64,000 nucleotides of DNA, taken from the NCBI RefSeq assembly GCF_024662215.1, contig NZ_CP096115.1, positions 186,001 to 250,000 on the forward strand. The letters run 5' to 3'. This document shows positions 17,009 to 25,847 of this stretch, piece by piece. Source of the stretch: Methanoplanus endosymbiosus (GTDB lineage Archaea; Halobacteriota; Methanomicrobia; Methanomicrobiales; Methanomicrobiaceae). Below the pieces are notes generated by a model that worked only from the letters and a program-made list of their open reading frames with translations, searched no databases and was not told the origin of the DNA. Made by a program: the position numbers and the translations under genes. Position 1 is the stretch's first letter; every line of letters starts with the position of its first letter.

Positions 17009-18991
17009 ATGAAAATTTATTCGAATGAATCTGATATAGACAAATACAGAGAAGTTATGGCTGATCTATTCTCTGAGAGCCGGGACGGTGTATGGGAATG
17101 GAATCGTGTAAATGGCAAAATTTTTCTGAACGATGTCTCCGCTGAAATGCTTGGCTTTAAATCCGGAAGAGATACATTTAATATGAAGGATATAATCCAG
17201 ATTGTTAATCCGGTTGATCTTGAAGGGCTTAAGGCATTTTTTAATATGCATTTTAATGGAGAGAAAACCTATATCAAGCACCTTTTCAGGGTTAGAGGTA
17301 ATGATTCTTCATGGAAATGGATACTAATCCGTGGAAAGGTAATTCTCAGATCTAAAATCGGAAATCCCGCCTATCTTGCAGGAATAATCACCTGCATGAA
17401 GGCCCCGGAATATCTGAGGCCGTCTAAATACTCTAAAATCTCAAAGTTGAAGGAAATTAACCGGATGTTTACCGGTTTTACACCTGATTATTATAGGAAT
17501 ATCTCTGTTATTGTAAGAAATGTTGCACTTGTGACCGGTTCATTTATGTCAGGTTACATTAAATGTAAGGGCGGTATTTCGGAGATAATTTCTGAATATA
17601 ATCCTGAGGGGAAGGATTTATTAGATGAAATATTGGTGGCATTTCCGGAAAGCTATTTTTTGTCTGAGAAATGTCCCCAGAAAACTGTTCTTAAAATATC
17701 ACTGAAATCAGGTTTTTTCTTAATAATCTCACCGGTTTTTATGGGTCGAAATCTCATAGGTTCATTATTTGCAATAAATTCAGTAGATTTTAGTCTTACG
17801 GATGATGAGAAGGAACTTATTAAGATATTATGTACTGCGGTTTTTGTGGAGGAAAACAGGTTTAAGTCTGAGATAGCCTTAAAGGAAAGGCAGGATCACA
17901 TTAATCTGGCAATAAAAGGGGGGAATATTTCTTTTTGGAATTATGATATTCCTGAGAGAAAAATTTTGTTTTATGGAGAGTGGAATGATATTACCGGATG
18001 GGAGTCCGTTTCGGAAGATAACTTTAATATTTTTTTCTCTTCAGTGTTCCATAAGGATGATGCTGAAGAGGTCAGATCTCTATATTCAGAATTTAATGAT
18101 TTGATGGTCAGTGGAATTGATCACCGGTGCCGGATTTTCTCAAAATCGGGGGAAGTGCTTGGTGTAAGAATTCTTGGCGATATTACTGATTATGATAAAA
18201 ATAATGGTGCAATCAAGATTTCCGGGGTTATTATTGATGAAACTAGACTTAGAAATTATCACCGTTCGCTTGAGGCTGCAAACCGCAAACTGCATCTTTT
18301 ATCTGGTATTACCGGGCATGATGTAACTAATCAACTATGTATTCTTAAGGGATATCTTGAACTAATGGGTGATGAGAAATGTGATAATGATCTCATCTCC
18401 TTTGGCCTGAAGGAGTGTTTAAAGGTTGCCGGGATGATCAATGGACAGGTTGAGTTTTCAGGGGATTACCGTAATATCGGAATGGAAAAGCCTGCATGGC
18501 AGGATGTTGGGAATATAGTATTGCACCTGTCTGAAATGCCTGTATTTTCAGATGTCAGTATAAAAACTGAAATCAGAGGTGTTGAAATCTATGCCGATGC
18601 AATGCTTGAGAAAGTTCTCTATAATCTCATTGACAACAGCATCCGTTATGGGGGTGGAAAAACTGAAATCAATCTTGAATTTTCTGAAAGTTCTTCCTGT
18701 GGAAGGCTTGTTTACAGTGATAACGGGCCGGGGATTGCAGACGACATTAAGGAAACGATCTTTTTAAGGGGATATGGGAGTAATACAGGCTATGGTCTTT
18801 TCCTTATAAGAGAGATCCTTGATATTACAGACATCCGGATATCTGAGTGTGGCTATGAAGGGGCAGGTGCCCTTTTTGTAATGGAAATTCCGTTTGGGAA
18901 TTACAGATATTCGGGAGCAGTGGATGAGAGAGTATGCGGAAATATGGTCTCTGATTTTACTCTGGATTCAGAAAGAGAGTATTTTGAGTGA
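17009..18991 (+). CDS. PAS-GAF-PAS sensor histidine kinase (soluble)
   Basis: A 660-residue cytoplasmic kinase without membrane helices. The order is PAS (about 10-135), a GAF-like domain (about 165-285), PAS (about 295-420), a degenerate HisKA with the phospho-accepting His at residue 437 in the methanogen-type box ITGHDVTNQLCILKGYLEL, then the HATPase domain. The last contains the N box LYNLIDNSIRYGG and G box SDNGPGIADDI with a GYGLFL segment. GGGTGA upstream of the ATG serves as ribosome site. It probably autophosphorylates in response to a ligand or redox signal and passes the phosphate to an unlinked receiver, since the neighbouring receiver lacks the acceptor Asp. Confidence 0.88.
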   Translation: MKIYSNESDIDKYREVMADLFSESRDGVWEWNRVNGKIFLNDVSAEMLGFKSGRDTFNMKDIIQIVNPVDLEGLKAFFNMHFNGEKTYIKHLFRVRGNDSSWKWILIRGKVILRSKIGNPAYLAGIITCMKAPEYLRPSKYSKISKLKEINRMFTGFTPDYYRNISVIVRNVALVTGSFMSGYIKCKGGISEIISEYNPEGKDLLDEILVAFPESYFLSEKCPQKTVLKISLKSGFFLIISPVFMGRNLIGSLFAINSVDFSLTDDEKELIKILCTAVFVEENRFKSEIALKERQDHINLAIKGGNISFWNYDIPERKILFYGEWNDITGWESVSEDNFNIFFSSVFHKDDAEEVRSLYSEFNDLMVSGIDHRCRIFSKSGEVLGVRILGDITDYDKNNGAIKISGVIIDETRLRNYHRSLEAANRKLHLLSGITGHDVTNQLCILKGYLELMGDEKCDNDLISFGLKECLKVAGMINGQVEFSGDYRNIGMEKPAWQDVGNIVLHLSEMPVFSDVSIKTEIRGVEIYADAMLEKVLYNLIDNSIRYGGGKTEINLEFSESSSCGRLVYSDNGPGIADDIKETIFLRGYGSNTGYGLFLIREILDITDIRISECGYEGAGALFVMEIPFGNYRYSGAVDERVCGNMVSDFTLDSEREYFE

Positions 18992-19142
18992 GGAAGAGTC
19001 TGCTAATGATGTTCAAATGATTTCTTCATATAATTACTCACCCGGATTTCAATAACCAAACAATGGTTTTGGTTGTGGATTTATATTCTGATATTCTGAA
19101 AAAAATTTTGTTGGTTAATTTGTATTTGGTGCTATAGTCTGT

Positions 19143-20174
19143 TCAGTAGAGATCAGAGAGATAAACGCCTGATCCGACCCACCATTTGTCATTGACAGGT
19201 TTTACATATCCGAGTTTCAGTTCCGGTTTATTGTTGTTTTCCGGATTTTCCCATCCAAAGACTACATATCCTCCGCCGTTTTTTGCAGTTTCAGCTAATA
19301 CTCTGATTACTTTTACACCATACGGCCCTGTGAACTCCTTAAGGTTTGTGCCTATTTTTTCCGGCATGTACGGATGAGCGAGCATTGTGCAGTTGTAGTC
19401 ATAGGCGTAGTCGTAGAGGTTTCCCTGTGTGAACTGACCATTGATTAGGTCAATCTCCTTTAATGCCTCTTCATCACCGTTTTCTTCTGCAAATTCCACT
19501 GTTCCCTCAACAAGGTCTGTCATTTTGATGATTTCTTCCGGCATAGCACCGGTTTTACTGTCGGTGTAATCCCTGAGATATATTCCTGAACCGATCCAGA
19601 GATTATCATTCACCTTTTTTACATAACCGATCTTCGGGATGTATGTGGATGATTCAGACTCGTTGATGCTTCCTGACTCCGGTGCAGGATACATATACAT
19701 GATATATCCTTCGCCATTTTTGGCTGTGTCCATCGCAGCTCTAACAAATTCAAGTCCGTTTGCAGTGGTCCAGTCCAGTCTGTCAGTGCCGATCTTCTCC
19801 GGCTGGTAGGGGTGCGCAAGAAGAATTCCTTCAAAGTTATATGCATAGATATAAAGATCACCTTTTGAGAATATTCCATCTTTTTTGTTGTATTCCGAAA
19901 ATGCAACCTCTTCTCCGTTTTCATTGGCGAATTGGGCAGCCCTGTCAACGAAATCCACAAATTCTTCTTCGCCTATTATTGTTGTTTCCGGAGTTTTTTC
20001 TTCTTCTGGTGAAACTGATTCTGCCGGAGTTATGTCCTCTGTTATAGTGGGAATTACCTGGTTTTCCGGTTCCGGCGGTGCTTCTCCAGTGCATCCTGCC
20101 GAAAAAATCAGCGCTGTTACTATCAGCGCTGTAATGATAATACCTTTGAAGTTTATAGCTGATTTACCAGTCAT
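19143..20174 (-). CDS. Lipoprotein with two Cache sensor domains
   Basis: A 343-residue exported lipoprotein. The signal region ends in a lipobox (ALIFSAGC), so the Cys would be lipid-anchored. A Pro/Glu/Thr-rich linker follows, then two homologous domains of about 125 residues (about 75-200 and 225-343). Each carries the pattern of small Cache domains: a helix with FANENGEEVAF or FAEENGDEEAL, then LYIYAYNFEGILLAHPYQP or LYDYAYDYNCTMLAHPYMP, and GYVKKVNDNLWIGSGIY or GYVKPVNDKWWVGSGVY. Such domains bind small organic ligands outside the cell. There is no signalling output domain, so it may act as a binding protein or a co-receptor. The partner is unknown. Confidence 0.85.
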   Translation of the reverse strand: MTGKSAINFKGIIITALIVTALIFSAGCTGEAPPEPENQVIPTITEDITPAESVSPEEEKTPETTIIGEEEFVDFVDRAAQFANENGEEVAFSEYNKKDGIFSKGDLYIYAYNFEGILLAHPYQPEKIGTDRLDWTTANGLEFVRAAMDTAKNGEGYIMYMYPAPESGSINESESSTYIPKIGYVKKVNDNLWIGSGIYLRDYTDSKTGAMPEEIIKMTDLVEGTVEFAEENGDEEALKEIDLINGQFTQGNLYDYAYDYNCTMLAHPYMPEKIGTNLKEFTGPYGVKVIRVLAETAKNGGGYVVFGWENPENNNKPELKLGYVKPVNDKWWVGSGVYLSDLY

Positions 20175-20429
20175 ATATTTCAGATTAATATTTCATACGT
20201 AATAATCTGTTTGATCTCAATCTGGAGGAAATAAATGTTATTCTCATAATTTGCGTTTTTAATCATATTTAAGACGATATTATACACATTCACGACTTAT
20301 GATGTCGTTTTTTAAGTTTTTATCTGCTATACGGCAGTTATCTTTTCTGAGGATTATTCTGCTTCTTACTTTTAGTTTTTAACTGTCATTGCAGAGACAA
20401 ATCAAATGATTTAATTAGAACAAGTGCAT

Positions 20430-20440
20430 ACTTTATAGAG
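20430..20440 (+). promoter_or_regulatory. Probable TATA box of the tRNA-Val gene
   Basis: ACTTTATAGAG is centred about 23 bases before the mature tRNA 5' end, at the spacing expected for an archaeal TATA box with initiation close to the tRNA. The remaining region upstream, 20175-20429, shows no gene I can support. Confidence 0.4.
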
Positions 20441-20457
20441 CAAGTCTTATGACTACG

Positions 20458-20531
20458 GGGCTCGTGGTCTAGCTGGTTATGACGTCGCCTTTACACGGCG
20501 AAGATCTTGAGTTCGAATCTCAACGGGCCCA
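20458..20531 (+). tRNA. tRNA-Val (anticodon TAC)
   Basis: The 74-nt sequence folds as a tRNA. The acceptor stem GGGCTCG pairs with CGGGCCC (one G-U), and the anticodon stem TCGCC/GGCGA encloses the loop TTTACAC with anticodon TAC at positions 34-36. The T stem TTGAG/CTCAA encloses TTCGAAT. The discriminator base is A and CCA is not encoded. No intron is present. TAC reads GTA and probably other Val codons. The 3' end is the conventional type of target for integrases. Confidence 0.96.
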
Positions 20532-20750
20532 TAAATATTCTTTGTTTTCTAAAATAAAGACCAATTCATTTTTAGTATTATTTTTAAGCTCATTTGAGGC
20601 ATTATCACTAAATCGTGATGTGTTAAGTCCGTTTTCTTTAATGAACTTATAATTCTCCGGCGATATAGTTATATTTAGGCTCTTCTTAACCCTGCCCGAT
20701 TTCGTATTTTCGCGGCGCTTTTCTATACATGGCCTTCTTTTAATCCGCCC
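20520..20750 (-). pseudogene. Start-less small ORF running into the tRNA-Val gene on the opposite strand
   Basis: The minus strand is open for 76 codons between stops at 20751-20753 and 20520-20522. The last 57 codons read like a real small protein: VKKSLNITISPENYKFIKEN, GLNTSRFSDNAS, then NELVFILENKEYLWAR before the stop. The style is that of ribbon-helix-helix-like small proteins. No ATG, GTG or TTG occurs in frame before the conserved part. An ATG in another frame (MYRKAPRKYEIG) leads up to the same point, which suggests a one-base frameshift around base 20690. The final codons and stop lie within the last 12 bases of the tRNA gene, read antisense. This layout is typical of genes from elements integrated at tRNA ends, so I take it as a remnant. 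Confidence 0.5.
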
Positions 20751-20861
20751 TTATGTGTCCGTACATAACGGCATATTTCATAGTAGTTTTAAGACATCCT
20801 AAATCTGATGTTCCAATGTTTAAAAGTACTTAACTATATAGATAGATCCAAATATAGTCGA

Positions 20862-20931
20862 ATAGGGACACAGAATTACTTCTGCGTCCCCTTCTAAGAA
20901 CGAAGCGTGCGATTTTCACCGCACTTCGCTC
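20862..20931 (-). ncRNA. Group II intron domains V and VI
   Basis: Domain V runs from 20931 to 20898 on the minus strand. The lower stem GAGCGAAG pairs with CTTCGTTC, the upper stem TGCGGT pairs with ATCGCA around a GAAA tetraloop, and there is a two-base CG bulge, as expected. Domain VI follows: GGGACGCAGAA pairs with TTCTGTGTCCC. In this hand fold the 3' strand of domain VI has no bulged adenosine, the usual branch-point. The intron end is then CCCTAT. Confidence 0.85.
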
Positions 20932-21918
20932 AAGCCCTTTACAACCCAAATTCAGGGCGGCTTCATGTGAAATATGATAGTTTTGTTTGAATCCAAGGTG
21001 TTTGTTTTCGTATCTTTTCAGTTCTGTTGTGGAAATATTCCTGATCCAGATAGGGACTTGCTTCAAGTTTTACCATTGAGTGTCTCCTAATTTTGGTTTC
21101 CGCAAATGAATTAAGATTGACGGATTCTGACTTGAAGACCCAGTTTCTAGCTCCTTCCTTATGCCAGTATCGTTGTGCAATCCATCTTTTGCCCTTATTA
21201 TGATGTCTGCGTTTTGCCCATCTCCACAACATGTTCCAAAGGATAAAATCCAATTTTTGATATGTCCTTTTCGCAACAATGTGACGGTGATAATTAGCCC
21301 ATCCTGTAATGAGAGGATTTAACTTTATAATCAGATCTTCTTGCGTCCAGGCAGCGCCCCTATGGATAATTTCTTTCATCTTTTCAATAATTTTCTTAAT
21401 TGAATTTCGAGAGGGTTTTATGAGAAGTTTTCCGTTATATTTCCGAAAATTCCAGCCCAAAAAATCAAACCCTTCATCAATATGAGTGATTAGTGTTTTT
21501 GATTTGGAAAGTTTTAATCCTCTTTTAGCGATGAATATCTGAATTTGCCCACAGATTTCTTCCGCAATGTCCCTTGTAGGGGCAGTAACAAGGAAATCAT
21601 CTGCATAACGTATGAAGTGAACCTTCATATTTGGAAAATTATCATCAAGCATTTTTTCTATGCCATCTAAGGCTATATTAGCCAATATCGGCGAAATTAT
21701 CCCTCCCTGCGGTGTACCTTTATCTGTTGAGTAAAGCTTTCGCTCAAATACAAATCCAGCCCTAAGAAACTGATTTAAGACCGATTTCTCCATAGGTACG
21801 TTTATTTTCAGCCATTCATGTGAGATATTATCAAAACACCCCTGAATATCTCCTTCCAGAATCCACATGGCGGATTTTGGATGGTGAAGACAGAAGAATG
21901 CATATTGTGCTGCATCTT

Positions 21919-21927
21919 GGGTGCAAC
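21919..21927. repeat. Left copy of 9-bp IS target-site duplication
   Basis: GGGTGCAAC here and again at 23694-23702 flank the IS1634-like element. In the maturase frame it encodes the Cys-Thr junction, and one copy restores the intact gene. Confidence 0.85.
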
Positions 21928-22022
21928 CTGCATTCCCGGAAACACATAACCCACTCTGAAATCTAACTCCACATTTTTCTTAATATTCCAAAATACTCCC
22001 CAAGATCAAACCGATAGTTTTA

Positions 22023-22058
22023 TAATCGTTATGTGTTAAATAATACACATAACGATTA
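22023..22058. promoter_or_regulatory. Perfect 14-bp palindrome upstream of the transposase
   Basis: TAATCGTTATGTGT and ACACATAACGATTA form a perfect inverted repeat around an 8-base AT-only spacer. It ends nine bases before the transposase ATG. A TATA-like TTTATAAT overlaps its left edge, so the arm lies where transcription would begin. ATCGTTATG recurs near the right end of the IS (23669-23677). It could be a transposase-binding operator or an RNA hairpin limiting transposase translation. Confidence 0.6.
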
Positions 22059-22067
22059 GGGGTTTAC

Positions 22068-23678
22068 ATGGTCGCAATAGTTCACCAAACAGACAAAAGA
22101 TCCGGGATAACCTATGCTTACCGCTCTGTATCATACTGGGACAAGGAAAAGAAACAGTCACGTGCCAAACGTACCCTTATTGGGCGTGTAGACAAAGAGA
22201 CAGGTAAAATAGTCCCCACTGATGGACGCAACAGGAAGAAAAAAGAAGGTAATCCGCCTGTGAAACGTAATACAAAGAGGGTTGAGGAAGCACATCGTTC
22301 ATTCTACGGAGCCACATATCTACTGGATGCTATTGGTGAGAAATTAGGTCTCATTCAGGATCTGAAACAGTGTTTCCCCGACACATATGAGCAAATCTTA
22401 TCCGTTGTGTACTATTTAATCCTTGAAGACAGCACTCCGCTATACCGTTTTGAGAAGTGGGGACTCCTACATAAGCATCCTTATGGCAAAGACATCACCT
22501 CACAACGCAGTAGTGAACTGTTTTCCAGCATTACCGAGGCAAATAAACTACAGTTCTTCAGACTTCAGGGAAAGAGAAGGATGGATAATGAATTCTGGGC
22601 TTATGATACAACATCTCTGTCCAGCTATTCAGAAACCCTCAGGCAGGTACAGTATGGTCGCAACAAGGAGCACGACAAACTGGCACAGCTGAATCTTGCT
22701 CTGGTCTTTGGACAGGAGTCCAATCTCCCTTTCTATTACAGAAAACTCGCAGGTAATATCCCGGATTCAAAGACCATTACACGCCTGCTTGAAGAGCTGG
22801 ATATTCTTGATCACTCAAGAGTTAAACTGGTTCTTGACCGGGGCTTTTACAGTGAGGTCAATATCAACAACCTGTTTAAGAATCACGTGAAGTTCCTTGC
22901 AGGTGTCAGAATGTCTCTGAAATTTGTCTATGGAGAACTTGATGCAGTCTATGACACTTTTAGGAGCTTTGAACGTTACAGTGAGAATTACGAACTGTAT
23001 TACCAGACTGTCCGGACCACCTGGAATTATACACAAGAGCGTCCTTACAAAGGAGATACTCTTCAGGAATCACGCCGTCTTTACATCCACTATTTCTACA
23101 ATATTGACCAGGCAGCCGAAGATGAGAAAAACTTCGACCGAAAGCTAATCGCACTAAAAAAGGAACTGGAGTCAGGAGAGCGTGTTCCAGGACACGCTAA
23201 ACTTTACAAGCAGTACTTCATTACCAAAACAACACCTAAGAGAGGAACAAAGGCACAGATTATTGATGAAAATGTCATCAAAGCCAAGCGATATTTTGGG
23301 TTTTTTGCTCTGATTACCAATGAAAAGATGGATGCAGTAACTGCTCTTGAACTCTACCGCAACAAAGATGTGGTTGAAAAGGCCTTTGGAAATCTCAAAG
23401 AACGCCTGAATATGCGCCGTACACTCGTTTCTTCAGAACAGAGCCTTGATGGGAAACTGTTTGTGCAGTTTGTGGCACTGATCTACTTATCTTATCTCAA
23501 AAAGCAGATGCAGGATCATAACCTTTTCAGGAATTACACATTGCCTGGTATGTTGGACAAACTGGATGTCATCGAGTGTTTTGAACAACCAGGAAAATCT
23601 CTCAGAGTGGGTGAGATACTCGATAAACAGGAGCAGCTGTACCGGGACCTGGGGGTGACACCACCCACATCGTTATGA
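22068..23678 (+). CDS. IS1634-family DDE transposase
   Basis: A full-length 536-residue transposase of the IS4/IS5-like DDE superfamily (DDE_Tnp_1 fold). The N-terminus is basic (KRSGITYAYRSVSYWDKEKK). The first catalytic region is FWAYDTTSLSSYSETL, the second is VKLVLDRGFYSEVNINNL, and the third lies in the LYRNKDVVEKAFGNLKERL segment, which contains the Glu. The gene looks intact, so the element may still move. Context: it interrupts the group II intron maturase on the opposite strand. Confidence 0.92.
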   Translation: MVAIVHQTDKRSGITYAYRSVSYWDKEKKQSRAKRTLIGRVDKETGKIVPTDGRNRKKKEGNPPVKRNTKRVEEAHRSFYGATYLLDAIGEKLGLIQDLKQCFPDTYEQILSVVYYLILEDSTPLYRFEKWGLLHKHPYGKDITSQRSSELFSSITEANKLQFFRLQGKRRMDNEFWAYDTTSLSSYSETLRQVQYGRNKEHDKLAQLNLALVFGQESNLPFYYRKLAGNIPDSKTITRLLEELDILDHSRVKLVLDRGFYSEVNINNLFKNHVKFLAGVRMSLKFVYGELDAVYDTFRSFERYSENYELYYQTVRTTWNYTQERPYKGDTLQESRRLYIHYFYNIDQAAEDEKNFDRKLIALKKELESGERVPGHAKLYKQYFITKTTPKRGTKAQIIDENVIKAKRYFGFFALITNEKMDAVTALELYRNKDVVEKAFGNLKERLNMRRTLVSSEQSLDGKLFVQFVALIYLSYLKKQMQDHNLFRNYTLPGMLDKLDVIECFEQPGKSLRVGEILDKQEQLYRDLGVTPPTSL

Positions 23679-23693
23679 ATGGGCGGGAATCTA

Positions 23694-23702
23694 GGGTGCA
23701 AC
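23694..23702. repeat. Right copy of 9-bp IS target-site duplication
   Basis: Exact repeat GGGTGCAAC of 21919-21927, directly after the right end of the IS. It begins the N-terminal maturase fragment on the minus strand. Confidence 0.85.
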
Positions 23703-24420
23703 GAAATAATCTAAATCCAAATGAACGTTTATCAGCACGAGTTTCAGCAACTGGCTGGAGTGCAAGTGTATAAAGAGCCTGCATGGCTCTATCGTACATA
23801 GTTGGAATGGAAAGAGGGCGTTTTGTTTCTTTACCAGGTTTTGGGATGTAGATACGTTTTAGTGGTTTAGCGTGGTATTTTTTACTGGTTAGACTTAATG
23901 CTGCCTTCATTTTATCAGAATGACGCATCCAGCGTTCACCGTCAATACCCGCTGTACGAGCACCCCTGTTCTGCGTGACCATTTTTATTGCAAGTAGTTT
24001 TGCATAGTGAGAATGAGTCAGCAAATACTGGAGTCGTTTGACGAGATTCCATTTATTTTCACGTGTTGCCTTTGCAATTCGGGTCTGTAGCCTATTAACC
24101 TGATGTTTAATTTCTTTCCAGTCAATGGATCTCCATTGATTAGAGTAATCCTGGTCTGTACGTTTCTCACTAATTAGTGTCGTTGAATATCGTACATTCA
24201 TGGGTATACCTCCTCTTATTGCCGTAAAGCACCAGTAACAAGTTAGCACCTTTTCAGGTTAGAACATATGTCCCTATCCTATCCATTATGGACAGACTTT
24301 TGCGTTTTGTTACCTCCTCTGCCCCCTGAGCCATTGAATATTCTCACGAATATCCTACCTCCAAAGGAGGAACTCATGGGGTTTACCATGTTCCATATTA
24401 AAGATAATTATGGATGCCTT

Positions 24421-24428
24421 AGGAGCCA
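24421..24428 (-). other. EBS1 of the group II intron (pairs with IBS1 at 24744-24751)
   Basis: The intron sequence TGGCTCCT (minus strand, about 315 nt from the intron 5' end) is exactly complementary to the last eight exon bases AGGAGCCA. A second shorter match, CGCTG at 24537-24541 with exon CAGCG at 24752-24756 next to IBS1, is a likely EBS2-IBS2 pair in the correct order. These matches define the insertion site. Confidence 0.75.
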
Positions 24429-24923
24429 TCTATAGACCGGGAATTCTCTGTCCTTTCGTTTCCATGTGAGCCAAGCCATGAAAACCTAATTCCGTGCCAT
24501 ATTGGCTCAAGCGTATCAGCCTTCTTTTCACTTGTTCAGCGTAACGATCTTTATGATGATTCAGTTTTCACTTCTCCATAGCATCCTTATTCTAGCAATT
24601 TATCCAGGTAAGGCTCCCGAAGTTTATCACATTGTTCCATGAGCTTCACACAATCCCGTTGCCAAGAATGCATGTCATGGTAGAATTATCCCGAAAGGAT
24701 GGCATAGCGTTTAGCAATCTCTAATATAGCTTACATGTCGCACTGGCTCCTCGCTGTTTTATGTGGGTAACATTTGATGGATTGAATCAGAAATTAAGTT
24801 AAATATCTCGTAAATCTGGAATTTGACTGAAAAATACGTCACAAATCTGCTGAAAATATAAGTGATTTTATGGAATTTATTATAACTACCCACAGGATTT
24901 AGTGAGATGCCTATAAAATCAGA

Positions 24924-25826
24924 TTAGTATATGCCCAGAGAATAGAGCAGATCAAAATGCCTGACTATTGGCAGGACTATTACCAATATTGGAATAAATA
25001 CTGCAGATATTGCATTTATGGTTGATATTTCGTGGTATTCCCTAAGTCCTATAGTAAATAATATAAGTATCCAGAATGCAAGGATTATCAGTAACAGAAC
25101 TGCGATGCTGTGGTTAAATATCGGAATTGTCCATCCTGCAAGAAGAAAAGGAGTACATGAATAGAAGAATACCTTAAATGATTCTTTAAGGTTTTTTTTG
25201 CCTCCGAATATCTTCACCCATATATGCAGCCAGGAAGCAATTATACATCCGCCTATGAAAAATCCTAAAAATCTTTTTGAGTAGTAGGAGAGGAAATAAC
25301 TAAAATCCATATCAATGAAGAAGAAATTGATTACTATCAGGGCCGCAGAGTATAAAATGACCATCATAAGATAATAACCAAATCCACTGTCATGGTTATA
25401 TTTTTGGTTTTTGAAAGATTCTAAGGGGTTGGTGATAAATCCAATTGCGGTATCAATTGTTCCTTTTTCATTAATATATGGCTGATGGTTTTCTGATTTA
25501 TGATATGATGATTTATGTGTCCGGGTGGAGTCATATCCTGATCTCTGCTGGTTATTGTGTGACTGGTTATATTCTGCTCTCTTATCCCTGTTACTGGCAT
25601 TATCTGAATTATTTTTATCGTTTTTCAGTTTATTGTCATAATCTCTTCTTTTATCCGGGCATGAGAGTGTTTCATAGGCCTCCTGAATTTCAATATATTT
25701 TTCATGAGAACCGGGAGCTTTTGATACATCCGGGTGATAAATTTTAACGAGTTTTCTGAAAGCTGTTTTGATCTCTTCATCCGTTGCATTGACAGAGACT
25801 CCAAGTGTTGTATAATAATCTGACAT
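24924..25826 (-). CDS. J-domain protein fused to a YIP1-type membrane domain
   Basis: A 300-residue protein with an N-terminal J domain (residues 1-65, with the HPD tripeptide in KIYHPDVSK and the closing segment [12 protein letters not shown]). A polar Asn/Ser/Lys-rich linker follows to about 115, then about five membrane helices of YIP1 type (starting at [12 protein letters not shown]). J domains activate Hsp70 (DnaK); fusion to a membrane domain would place that activity at the membrane. I prefer the ATG at 25826; an in-frame ATG six bases upstream (25832) is also possible. It follows the lipoprotein gene closely and is probably co-transcribed. The 180 bases between its stop and the intron show no gene. 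Confidence 0.85.
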   Translation of the reverse strand: MSDYYTTLGVSVNATDEEIKTAFRKLVKIYHPDVSKAPGSHEKYIEIQEAYETLSCPDKRRDYDNKLKNDKNNSDNASNRDKRAEYNQSHNNQQRSGYDSTRTHKSSYHKSENHQPYINEKGTIDTAIGFITNPLESFKNQKYNHDSGFGYYLMMVILYSAALIVINFFFIDMDFSYFLSYYSKRFLGFFIGGCIIASWLHIWVKIFGGKKNLKESFKVFFYSCTPFLLAGWTIPIFNHSIAVLLLIILAFWILILFTIGLREYHEISTINAISAVFIPILVIVLPIVRHFDLLYSLGIY

Positions 25827-25847
25827 CTGCATAACACCACAGCAATT

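Larger units (their letters stand above)
21928..23693 (+). mobile_element. IS1634-like insertion sequence (about 1.77 kb)
   Basis: The element is bounded by a 9-bp direct repeat of target DNA, GGGTGCAAC, at 21919-21927 and 23694-23702. Its ends share a short imperfect inverted repeat: CTGCATTCCCG at the left and TAGATTCCCG read inward from the right. It carries a single transposase gene on the plus strand, opposite to the intron it interrupts. Between the left end and the gene lies a strong palindrome. Length and gene content fit the IS1634 family of IS4-type DDE elements. Confidence 0.88.
20963..24201 (-). pseudogene. ltrA: Group II intron reverse transcriptase/maturase, interrupted by IS1634-like element
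   Basis: The N-terminal part (24201 to 23694) starts at an ATG with AGGAGGT six bases upstream and carries the RT0-RT2 segments (IYIPKPGKETKRPLSIPT, ETRADKRSFGFR). The C-terminal part (21927 to 20963) carries DIQGCFDNISH, the polymerase motif FIRYADDFLV with YADD, and the maturase X domain (WANYHRHIVAKRTYQKLDF). No HNH nuclease is seen. Deleting the IS plus one 9-bp target copy (1775 bases) joins FRC to TQDAAQYAF in frame and gives a 487-residue protein, normal for this class. The gene is thus broken only by the insertion, which looks recent. The protein would help splicing and retrohoming. Confidence 0.93.
20862..24743 (-). mobile_element. Group II intron carrying a maturase gene split by an IS element
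   Basis: On the minus strand the intron begins GTGCGAC (24743-24737), the consensus group II 5' end, and ends near CCCTAT (about 20862), right after a domain V and domain VI. A reverse transcriptase ORF lies in the domain IV position. The 5' exon bases AGGAGCCA just before the boundary are fully complementary to TGGCTCCT inside the intron, a convincing IBS1-EBS1 pair. The intron without the inserted element would be about 2.1 kb. It sits about 180 bases downstream of the J-domain gene in the same orientation; the exon bases do not appear to belong to a gene. Confidence 0.9.
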
